The translations under genes and the position numbers were made by a program. Below the pieces are notes generated by a model. The model was not told the origin of the DNA and ran no database searches. It saw only the letters and a list, made by a program, of their open reading frames with translations. This document shows, one piece after another, positions 24,701-30,503 of a stretch of 30,503 bases of DNA (its first letter is position 1; each line of letters begins with the position of its first letter). Location of the stretch: the NCBI GenBank assembly GCA_022848785.1, contig JAJISK010000003.1:1-30503 (forward strand), written 5' to 3'. This DNA is from Thermoplasmatota archaeon (GTDB taxonomy: Archaea > Thermoplasmatota > Thermoplasmata > RBG-16-68-12 > JAJISG01).

Positions 24701-26102
24701 GGCGAAAAAGGAGGGAATCGCGACCGCCGAAGCGGATGCCCTCCTGGTGCAGGCCCGGAAGGAGATGGGCGAGGGGCAGTATCAGCAATCCCTCGCCACC
24801 GCGATGCAGAGCGAGGCGCTTCTGGAAAGAATGGCCCTTCAGTGGGAAATCGCTCAGAACTCCCTCGAGACGGCTCGGGAGCGGATCCGCGCCCTGCCCA
24901 CGGAGGTGGATCTCCTGCAGCGGCTCCTCAAGGAGGCGGAGGATGCCTTCGAGGCGGGCGACTACGTGAAGTCCCTCGAGGTGGCAATCAACGCGAGTGA
25001 CGAACTCGGCCGCCTCAAGAAGGAGTGGGAGGTCATGCACAGGTCCGAGGAGGTCGCCCTCCGGAACTTCAATGTCGCCGACACGCTGGGCCTGGACTGC
25101 TCGCAGTTGTCCTTGACCCTGGACGAGGGAAAGACGGCCTCTAAGAACGCCGACATGGAAGGGGCCAAGGAAGCGTACGACCGGTTGGCTACGGAGGCAT
25201 CCGGGATGGTTTCCAGCTACCTCACTGACCTCCATGGCAAGCTGCGCAATGCCCGGGTCCTGAGCAGCCTCCTCGACTGTCAGGTCGAGGGCCTGGAGGA
25301 CCGCCTGTCGGAGGGCCTTGCCTACCTCGAGGAGGATCAATTCGTCAGCGCCCACCAGGTGCTCTCCGGCTCCCTGGTCGAGGTCCAGAATGCGATGCAG
25401 GCGAAGGTGGAGGAGGTCATCAAGGAGGCGGAGGGGGCCCTGGACCACGCGGAAGAACTGTCGGCGGAAGTGAACGAACCCCGGGGCCAGATCGCGGAGG
25501 CCAAGGAGGCCTTGGCGCAGAAGGCCTACGAGAAGGCCGCGCGGCTCGTCCAGCAAGCCAGGGAGTCGTTGGATTCCCTCGAGGACACGGCCAAGCGGTT
25601 CGTCGAAGCGACCGCCGAGGCACGATCCATCATCACGACCGCGAAGAAGTTCGGGATCAATGTGGGAGCGGCGGAGGATTCCCTCGATCAGGCCATGGCG
25701 TTGCACGAATCCAATCCGGTCGCCGCCCTGGAAAATGCGGAGCGGAGTCTCGAAGAGGTCCGGGAGGCCCTGGATGCCTTCACCCCGACCTTGGAGTGGC
25801 ACTTGGACGTGTCCGGCGCCACCGTCGGGAAGGACGTGGAGGCGACCCTCCGGATTCAGAACACGAGCAAGGCGCTGGCCCAGGACCTGGAGGTCGAGGT
25901 GCTTGGGGAGCTCGAGGTCAAGGGGTTGGAGGTGCCCCCTTCGGTCCGCGCGAACGACGAAGTGTCCCTGCCCTTCACCCTGGTGTTCGCCTCCTCGGGA
26001 GAGGTCCCTGTCATGGTGAAGGCCAAGGCCCGGCGCCTCATCGACGAGCAGGACTACGATTGGGAGCAGGTCTTTCGGATCAACGTGAAGGCGTCATCGT
26101 GA
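21792..26102 (+). CDS. Giant helical-repeat protein (about 21 repeats of ~62 aa) with C-terminal Ig-like domain, 1436 aa
   Basis: I do not recognise a named family. From about residue 50 to 1320 the protein repeats a unit: a long charged helix ending A-K-x-x-G-I-D-V-x-x-A-E, then L-L-x-x-A-x-x-A-L-x-x-G-[DE]-[YF]-x-x-A-L-x-x-A-x-x-A. Clear copies are EALLGSAREALEKGSF, EDLLSRARSSLEESEY, ESLGEEALEAAKAEDY, VSLLARSQRALDHGDF, DALLVQARKEMGEGQY and QRLLKEAEDAFEAGDY. The G-[DE]-[YF]-x-x-A half is TPR-like. About 21 copies span residues 53-1325. The last ~100 residues (from WHLDVSGATVGKD) are a beta-sandwich like CARDB/Ig-type domains. No signal peptide or membrane helix is seen, so it is probably a cytoplasmic, acidic scaffold or filament. 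The start TTG 21792 is the first in frame. It lies after scpB; a link to chromosome structure is only inference. Confidence 0.85.
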   Translation: MSGYLRHIELSRQLEEKAKEASQNRKLADERVQQLEGLIDDAKKVGCQVAESEDFLAQANSAMAAKDYKLALLKTQEGEDRARAAFIQEANSVLEASEAFVALLQRAEVDSTEFEALLGSAREALEKGSFREGVETARRSWTKLEKTMNEHLSASFSSVQTRVLTAKAMEKDTTMAEDLLSRARSSLEESEYEDALTHTEEALDILGRELGYELETEEKVVRELIEAGRALKADIAKADGYLKKSKTELEGGDYQKSFNYLKQARVEAERQLQKGFESGKTNLQEPLEEAKKLGIDVTLAESLGEEALEAAKAEDYNRASELFREAIQGLENAKFKLVLETISNSRPKFLRAKEMNVHIEATMEIFNRAREKLQEGKHTDALYYAEKGNEELDRLVGELDEATARAQQLDGEIASFADQGLELTSVRGFLSEAEDKLASGDMKGWDAQVRKVEEGLEKARTDQCTEMLDEVQFIVTLAENIDLDLDEANAGIQECTQLLQSKEVSKALTEATKLLQKTEARLTSHFHAKVETLKDTLPPTAATQEVSELLLKVETALDVRDFSTAARLAEDAEEKAGDLSESFGSLVVEGLQAAHELATEHDLKIDGLRETHLSAKEALEQGELPKLFHQVESLRNVLIHLTQRAFDEVKARVIEARNAGIDIAEEKELLKAAKTAITGGDIPQGLIRLRDCDTSAKAHLDAFQKVRDTMGAAAVLVAEGKKKDINMARAVELMLQGKTAFEEGEVERALEIARDARSAAEKAISVLNVNDRLNVAKASLALAETLEVDVGPWVSLLARSQRALDHGDFREAVELAMEVQAQTQAGVLNSVNSRVARSESMLEKVQVPAPEIGELQAAVKEIKGFLKERKLKEAAERSQEVLTQSETLAEIYEEILQDRKEGETLIADLQALSIKVGGPEKLLIKAAKALNDGHLFVARQLTGEALGQLARDRKDSIERMIKGFEASAAKAKKEGIATAEADALLVQARKEMGEGQYQQSLATAMQSEALLERMALQWEIAQNSLETARERIRALPTEVDLLQRLLKEAEDAFEAGDYVKSLEVAINASDELGRLKKEWEVMHRSEEVALRNFNVADTLGLDCSQLSLTLDEGKTASKNADMEGAKEAYDRLATEASGMVSSYLTDLHGKLRNARVLSSLLDCQVEGLEDRLSEGLAYLEEDQFVSAHQVLSGSLVEVQNAMQAKVEEVIKEAEGALDHAEELSAEVNEPRGQIAEAKEALAQKAYEKAARLVQQARESLDSLEDTAKRFVEATAEARSIITTAKKFGINVGAAEDSLDQAMALHESNPVAALENAERSLEEVREALDAFTPTLEWHLDVSGATVGKDVEATLRIQNTSKALAQDLEVEVLGELEVKGLEVPPSVRANDEVSLPFTLVFASSGEVPVMVKAKARRLIDEQDYDWEQVFRINVKASS

Positions 26103-26135
26103 CCCAACTTGACCCGCTGTCTCATCCTTCCCGCA

Positions 26136-27662
26136 TCAGGTGAGCATTGGGCCGATCTCGGCCTCAACGGCTTCCACGATCTTTCCCTCCTCAAGGAGGG
26201 AAGTGATGGCCTCAAGGTCGGGAGAAAGGGGGCGATCTTCCTCGAGGGGGGCGACGTGTCGGCGAAGGAACCGATAGGCCGTAAGGGGCCCCTTTCCGGG
26301 ATCGAGGGACTTCTCGAATTCCAACCCCTGCGATGCACAGAGGTATTCGATTCCCACGAGGGTCCGAACGTTCCGTATGATGTGGAAGAGCTTTTCCCCG
26401 GCGGCGGGACCCATCGGGACAAAGTCTTCCTGGTTGGCGGAGGTGGGAATGGAGTCCACCGACGCCGGGTGGGCGAACACCTTGTTCTCCGAGGCCAGGG
26501 CGGCTGCGGTGTATTGCATCAGCATCAACCCCGAGTGCAGGCCGGACTTCTGGGTTAAGAAGGGGGGGAGCCCGCTCACGTTGCCATCCACGAGGCGGGC
26601 GACCCGTCGTTCCGAGAAGGCGCCCAAGGCGCACAACGCGATGGCGAGGAAGTCCAACATGAAAGCGAGGGGTTGACCATGGAAGTTTCCACCCGAGAGG
26701 GATTCACCGTCCTCCGGGAAGAGGAGGGGGTTGTCCGTGGCCGAGTTCGCCTCCACGCCGAAGACGTTCTCGGCCTGTCGAAGTACGTCCAGGACGGCCC
26801 CAAAGACTTGAGGCATGCAACGCAGGGTGTAGGGGTCCTGCACCTTGTGAGGGCCCAGATGAGAGGGTATGATTTCGCTATCCTCGAGGGATTGAAGGAG
26901 ATCCCGCGCGGTGGTTGCCTGCCCCGGGTGGGCCCGAAGCGTCTGAATCCGCGGATCGAAGGGCACGGGTGATCCTTTCAGGGCCTCGAAGCTGATGGAA
27001 CCGGCAATCAGGGCATCCTTGAGCAGAGCGAGGCCATCGTGGACCGCCAGACATCCGTAGGCGGCCATGAGCGAGGTCCCATTGACGAGAGCAAGACCTT
27101 CCTTTGGCTGCAGCTCGACAGGCTCAATGCCGGCCTCCGCCAACGCCTCGGTTCCGGAAAGCCGTTGCCCCCGATAGGTGGCCTCCCCCTCGCCGATCAT
27201 GACCAGCGTCATGTGCGCAAGGGGGGCCAGGTCCCCGCTCGCACCCACCGACCCCTTTCGGGGGACGACGGGGTGGACGCCCTGGTTGAGCATCTGACAG
27301 AGGACCTCCACGAGGCGGGGACGGACGCCCGAGTGGCCCTTCGCGAGTCCATTGGCCCGGAGAACCATCATGGCCCGCAGCACGTCTTCCGGCAGCGGCT
27401 CTCCGGCGCCGGCTGCATGACTGCGCGCGATGTTCCTTTGCAGTTGGCGCAGGTCGTCCTGGGGGATGCTCACGTCTGCCAGTTCACCAATGCCGGTCGT
27501 GATGCCATACGCGACCCCCCCTTCTCTGCCGATTGCCTCCACCAATTGTCGAGAGGTTTCCATCCTTTCGATCGCTGAGGGCGAAATCGTGACCTCCCCA
27601 TACTCTCTAGCGACCTTCACGACGGCCTCGGGCGTGAGGCTCTCGCCGTCCAGAACCACCAT
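26136..27662 (-). CDS. hutH: Histidine ammonia-lyase
   Basis: Removes ammonia from histidine to give urocanate. 508 residues, the usual length. YGITTGIG (52-59) contains the conserved active-site Tyr. GSVGASGDLAPLAH (137-150) holds Ala-Ser-Gly 141-143, which cyclise to the MIO cofactor. QDPYTLRCMPQV (near 305) and the late segments SANQEDFVPMG and FHGQP are conserved in HAL. No hutU, hutI or formimidoyl hydrolase gene is in the window. ATG 27662 has TTTATTAA-type TATA sequence 33 nt upstream (27691-27699 region). Its stop is 33 bases from the convergent giant repeat gene. Phenylalanine or tyrosine ammonia-lyase is a less likely alternative. Confidence 0.94.
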   Translation of the reverse strand: MVVLDGESLTPEAVVKVAREYGEVTISPSAIERMETSRQLVEAIGREGGVAYGITTGIGELADVSIPQDDLRQLQRNIARSHAAGAGEPLPEDVLRAMMVLRANGLAKGHSGVRPRLVEVLCQMLNQGVHPVVPRKGSVGASGDLAPLAHMTLVMIGEGEATYRGQRLSGTEALAEAGIEPVELQPKEGLALVNGTSLMAAYGCLAVHDGLALLKDALIAGSISFEALKGSPVPFDPRIQTLRAHPGQATTARDLLQSLEDSEIIPSHLGPHKVQDPYTLRCMPQVFGAVLDVLRQAENVFGVEANSATDNPLLFPEDGESLSGGNFHGQPLAFMLDFLAIALCALGAFSERRVARLVDGNVSGLPPFLTQKSGLHSGLMLMQYTAAALASENKVFAHPASVDSIPTSANQEDFVPMGPAAGEKLFHIIRNVRTLVGIEYLCASQGLEFEKSLDPGKGPLTAYRFLRRHVAPLEEDRPLSPDLEAITSLLEEGKIVEAVEAEIGPMLT

Positions 27663-27886
27663 CCGACCACCGCCATCTGATAGCCGGGTAGGTTAATAAA
27701 TCTGATAAAGCGCGATGAGACGATGACTGGGCGAGAGCTAAGGAAACGCTCGCCGTCGAAACCGCACGGTAAGGTCACCGACTTCTTCTGGCAACGTCTG
27801 GGACAAATCTTAAGAGGCAGGAGAGCACAATTGCAGCATAACCTCATCGTCGCCCTTAAGGGCACATTGAGGGAAGGGGGACCGCC
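27663..27886. other. Intergenic region between hutH and the FN3 surface protein
   Basis: About 220 bases, visibly richer in A/T than the genes. GGTTAATAAATC at 27691-27702 can act as TATA box toward hutH (33 nt) and also rightward. ATG 27723 opens a 68-codon, Arg-rich frame about 26 nt to its right, but that frame runs into the next gene and has no recognisable fold, so I do not call it a gene. CTTAAG occurs at 27809-27814 and again in the palindrome GCCCTTAAGGGC at 27852-27863. No tRNA or clear terminator is seen. Confidence 0.5.
27852..27863 (+). promoter_or_regulatory. 12-bp palindrome / TATA-like box before the FN3 surface protein
   Basis: GCCCTTAAGGGC is a perfect palindrome centred about 30 nt before TTG 27887. 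Its core may be the TATA box (compare CCTTAAG before priS) and its symmetry would also suit a dimeric regulator. Confidence 0.4.
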
Positions 27887-29872
27887 TTGCGAAGTGTTGC
27901 ACTGGTCATCGTCATCTTCTCACTCTTAGCTGCTGGCTTTGGCATGATCGGGGCCCTGGCCGTGCCCTCGGCACCGGGGACCCTCGTGGCGACGGCCGGA
28001 GTCGGCCAAGTCGGCCTTACGTGGCAGGCGGCCTCTTTTGAACCCGGGTACCCGATCACGAACTACCGGGTCTTCCGGGGCACCTCCCCGGGAACCGCCG
28101 TATTCCTCGCCAATGCTGGCACCTCCCTCTCCTACACGGACAACGCCGTGATGGCCGGCCAGATCTACTACTACCAGGTGAGTGCCGAGAACAGCGTCGG
28201 GGAGGGTCCGCGATCCAACGAAGACTCGGCCACGCCGACGGCACCTAGCGCACCCACCGCGCCCCGGAACCTCCAGGCGGCCGAAGGAGTCGTCCAGGTG
28301 AGCCTCACGTGGCAGGCACCCCTCTCCGACGGCGGATCCCCCGTCACGAACTACGTGGTCTACCGGGACACGGCCCCAGGCGCCGCCTTCTTCCTCGCCG
28401 ATGCAGGCACACTTCTCACCTACACGGACACGGCTGTGATGGCCGGCCAGATCTATTACTACCAGGTGAGTGCCAACAACACCATCGGGGAGAGTCTAAC
28501 GTCGAACGTAGACTCCGCCACGCCAACGGCGACGGCGACCGCGCCTAGCGCGCCCCAGAACCTCGTGGCGACCGCTGGGGCTGGCCAGGTCGGGCTCACG
28601 TGGCAGGCGCCCCTTTCCGACGGCGGATCTCCCCTCACGAACTACGTGGTCTACCGGGACACGGCTCCGGGTGCCGCCGTATTCCTCGCCAATGCTGGCA
28701 CCCTCCTCACCTACACGGACACCGCCGTAATGACCGGCCAGACGTACTACTACCAGGTGAGTGCCGAAAACACCGTCGGGGAGGGCCCCCGATCCAACGA
28801 AGCGGTCGTCATGCCTGAGGTAGAGATTGAGATCCTCGCCCCAGGGGCAGGCCAAACGATCAGCACCCTCGGTTTCCGCCTGCAGGTATCCGTGGCCAAC
28901 TTTACGCTGGATCCCGCCTCTATAGGTCAGGCTGATAATCCCGGTCATGGCCACTACCATGTCTGGGTGAACGATTCGTTCACCGGAGTGTTGTCCGGGG
29001 ACCCGATCGTGGACCTCTCGAACTTTCCCGTGGGTCCGATGAAGCTGGGCGTGGAGCTGGTCACGAACATGCACGCGTCCTTGTCGCCCGCCGTCTGGGA
29101 CAACATCACGGTGACCGTGGTGGCCCCGTCGATTGCCCTCACCGATCCGGCGGATGGCAGCACGGTCGGCACCCAGGGACCGCGTTTCCAGGTCGATGTA
29201 CAAGGCCTCGAACTGGATAGCGAAAACCTCGGCGGCAATCCCATCCCGGGTCACGGGCACTACCACGTCTTCGTCGATGGCAGCTTCACGGGCACCACCC
29301 CCACGGAGTCGACCTTCACGATTCCCTCCTTCACCCCCGGTTCCCACACGGTCAAGGTCGATCTCCGGACGAACAACCACCAGCTTCTCTCCCCGACCGT
29401 CGAGGATACGATTACAGTGACGGCGGCCGACCCCAGTATTTCGATCGTGGAGCCGACGGCTGGCGCGACCGTTGGGACGGTCGTGTTCCTGCAAGTGCAG
29501 ATTGCGGGCTTCATCATCGACGCCGAGAGCGTCGGGCAGGCTAGCGTCCCTGGAAGAGGTCACTACCACGTCACCGTCGACGGGACGACGATCGACTTTG
29601 CAGTCACGGGGCTCATTTACCCCGTGAAGGACTTGGCGGAGGGCGACCACACCATCCAGGTCTCCCTACACAACAACGATCACAGCCCGCTGTCGCCGGA
29701 GGTCACCGATCAGGTGACGGTAACCGTCGAGCTGGCGGCGCCACCTCCACCGCCACCCGCGGGAATTGACCCCGTTGTCTTCGCGGGGACCTCGATCGGT
29801 CTCATCGTCCTCCTCATCGTCGTGGCCGTCGCGCTGATCCTGTGGGGTCGGAGGGGCCGACAGGCTCCCTGA
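27887..29872 (+). CDS. Secreted, membrane-anchored surface protein: three FN3 domains and three GHYHV modules, 661 aa
   Basis: The N-terminus is a signal peptide (VALVIVIFSLLAAGFGMIGALA, seen as a hydrophobic run at about 4-25). FN3 domains occupy about 27-117, 124-215 and 219-310, each with GLTWQAP or a variant, TNYVVYRDT and YYYQVSA-N/E-N. Three further ~100-residue beta modules follow (about 312-413, 414-513, 514-617). Each contains G-[HR]-GHYHV, at 28943-28963, 29249-29269 and 29552-29572, then a D-rich turn and a late L-x-N-x-H/N-x-x-L-S-P segment. A proline run, one membrane helix (about 632-652) and the basic tail RRGRQ anchor it, so the domains face outward. TTG 27887 follows a TATA-like palindrome by 30 nt. 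Paired histidines could bind metal; no enzyme activity is evident. Confidence 0.88.
   Translation: MRSVALVIVIFSLLAAGFGMIGALAVPSAPGTLVATAGVGQVGLTWQAASFEPGYPITNYRVFRGTSPGTAVFLANAGTSLSYTDNAVMAGQIYYYQVSAENSVGEGPRSNEDSATPTAPSAPTAPRNLQAAEGVVQVSLTWQAPLSDGGSPVTNYVVYRDTAPGAAFFLADAGTLLTYTDTAVMAGQIYYYQVSANNTIGESLTSNVDSATPTATATAPSAPQNLVATAGAGQVGLTWQAPLSDGGSPLTNYVVYRDTAPGAAVFLANAGTLLTYTDTAVMTGQTYYYQVSAENTVGEGPRSNEAVVMPEVEIEILAPGAGQTISTLGFRLQVSVANFTLDPASIGQADNPGHGHYHVWVNDSFTGVLSGDPIVDLSNFPVGPMKLGVELVTNMHASLSPAVWDNITVTVVAPSIALTDPADGSTVGTQGPRFQVDVQGLELDSENLGGNPIPGHGHYHVFVDGSFTGTTPTESTFTIPSFTPGSHTVKVDLRTNNHQLLSPTVEDTITVTAADPSISIVEPTAGATVGTVVFLQVQIAGFIIDAESVGQASVPGRGHYHVTVDGTTIDFAVTGLIYPVKDLAEGDHTIQVSLHNNDHSPLSPEVTDQVTVTVELAAPPPPPPAGIDPVVFAGTSIGLIVLLIVVAVALILWGRRGRQAP
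28264..28815 (+). repeat. Near-identical tandem FN3-coding repeats
   Basis: The copies at about 28264-28540 and 28555-28815 match over long stretches, for example TACGTGGTCTACCGGGACAC in both, with most differences at third positions. The first FN3 copy (27965-28240) is more diverged. This indicates tandem duplication within the gene. Confidence 0.75.
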
Positions 29873-30200
29873 TCGGGCGGGACGGCGGCGGCCGAGGGCG
29901 CGGTTACGAACGCCAGGGACATTCGATCCGCCGCACTGCGGGTGGCGCTCTCCTTCCACTAGGGCTTTATTCGTCTCTGGCCCACAGGCCGAAGGAGAGG
30001 TGGTCGCGATTATACTCTGCGGCCGGGATTTCCCAACCCCCGGATGGTCTCTGACCTCTGGCGGGGAGGCGGACCCCGGTCCCACGATCCGAGCTAACCT
30101 CGGGAATAAGGTCCGACTCCGTCTCGTGGGTGAGGACAGGTTTCCCCACTCTAGGCCCTACGTGAAAACCTATATCTCGTCCAGCATTGAGAGACCCCCA
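29873..30200. other. 328-base gap between the surface protein and rnz, with a possible structured RNA
   Basis: No convincing coding frame. TATA-like GCTTTATTC (29963-29971) and GATTATACT (30009-30017) face right. A 7-bp stem pairs CCCACGA (30081-30087) with TCGTGGG (30124-30130), and inside it CCGAG (30089-30093) pairs with CTCGG (30099-30103). A transcript starting near 30040 would include this structure. It could be a small RNA or a chance fold; it does not match a tRNA, and no C/D box pair is clear. Confidence 0.35.
30169..30176 (+). promoter_or_regulatory. TATA-like box for rnz
   Basis: CCTATATC, centred about 28 nt before ATG 30201, predicts a leaderless rnz message. Confidence 0.55.
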
Positions 30201-30503
30201 ATGGAAATTGTCTTTCTGGGCACCAGCGGCAGCATGCCCTCCCCCCACCGCAACGTCTCCGCGATCGCCGTGAAGCGGGGAGGCGAGATCATCCTCATGG
30301 ACTGCGGGGAGGGGACCCAGCGGCAGTTCATGCTCAGCAAGCTCTCCTTCATGCAGGTGTCGCGGATCCTCATCAGCCACTTCCACGGGGACCACTTTCT
30401 GGGCCTGCCCGGACTCGTGCAGAGCATGAGCATGAACGAGCGGGAAGAGGAGCTTGTGGTCTATGGGCCGCGGGGAATCGGTGAGCTCGTGGACCTGACC
30501 GTC
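30201..30503 (+). CDS. rnz: Ribonuclease Z, 5' part only (cut by the window end)
   Basis: tRNA 3'-processing endonuclease of the metallo-beta-lactamase fold. The first 101 codons are present. They include EIVFLGTSGSMPSPHRN (the family's GTG/S-x-x-x-P-S/T-x-x-R-N opening), MDCGEGTQRQ (about 34-43), and the zinc-binding SHFHGDHFLGLPGL (about 59-72, the H-x-H-x-D-H motif). Removal of tRNA 3' trailers produces the end on which the cca enzyme acts. ATG 30201 is 28 nt after a TATA-like box. The frame is open at the window edge. Confidence 0.95.
   Translation, partial: MEIVFLGTSGSMPSPHRNVSAIAVKRGGEIILMDCGEGTQRQFMLSKLSFMQVSRILISHFHGDHFLGLPGLVQSMSMNEREEELVVYGPRGIGELVDLTV

Noticed and set aside
27712..27727. 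GCGATGA and CGATGAC, resembling C boxes of a free-standing C/D RNA
   Set aside because: No CTGA box follows within a suitable distance, so a guide RNA cannot be built.
27723..27929. 68-codon ATG frame about 26 nt after a TATA-like sequence
   Set aside because: It runs into the start of the FN3 surface protein, has an Arg/Ser-rich composition without a recognisable fold, and its promoter is better explained by hutH.
1..30503. CRISPR array, insertion sequence, prophage or defence island
   Set aside because: No regular spaced repeats, terminal inverted repeats, transposase, integrase or nuclease-effector genes were seen; gene content is chromosomal housekeeping.

Overview
This GC-rich window is chromosomal DNA of a euryarchaeon, most likely a member of the Thermoplasmatota (inference; no 16S gene is present). 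The support is: an intron-containing tRNA-Trp whose intron carries a box C/D guide, an archaeal CCA-adding enzyme, archaeal primase PriS, the ribosomal protein L18Ae - prefoldin alpha - FtsY cluster, an SMC-ScpA-ScpB operon, RNase Z, many GTG/TTG starts, and TATA-like boxes 25-34 nt upstream of start codons (leaderless transcripts). It reads as a housekeeping region. I see no insertion sequence, phage gene, CRISPR array or toxin-antitoxin pair.

Layout. 1-160: 3' part of tRNA-Trp(CCA) with a 94-nt intron. 178-1892: a small TPR-like gene and divergent cca. 1873-4309: an Ig-like membrane protein, a tiny zinc-finger protein, an AbrB-PhoU regulator and a three-helix membrane protein. 4311-5803 (minus): PRPP synthetase and a HemK2-like methyltransferase. 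5855-8783 (plus): rhomboid protease, HVO_0476-type zinc protein, protein-isoaspartate methyltransferase and a TraB-family protein. 8856-12195: priS overlapping a large membrane/TPR protein. 12227-13834: L18Ae, prefoldin alpha, FtsY. 13818-16579: two family 2 glycosyltransferases (minus) and divergent UDP-GlcNAc 2-epimerase (plus), a probable surface-glycan set. 16706-21704: smc-scpA-scpB with 1-nt start/stop overlaps. 21792-26102: a 1436-residue protein built of about 21 copies of a ~62-residue helical repeat plus a C-terminal Ig-like domain. 26136-27662 (minus): histidine ammonia-lyase. 27887-29872: a secreted, membrane-anchored protein with three FN3 domains and three modules carrying a G-x-GHYHV motif. 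30201-end: 5' part of RNase Z.

Themes. Several genes serve RNA maturation and translation (tRNA-Trp, cca, rnz, L18Ae, release-factor methyltransferase), protein folding, targeting and repair (prefoldin, FtsY, pcm, rhomboid), and chromosome replication and structure (priS, smc-scpAB). The least explained items are the giant repeat protein just after the condensin operon, the His-motif surface protein, the TPR membrane protein overlapping priS, and a possible structured RNA before rnz. The tRNA-Trp intron is a clear case of a known system: both guide segments, by the box D + 5 rule, point to the tRNA's own positions 34 and 39.
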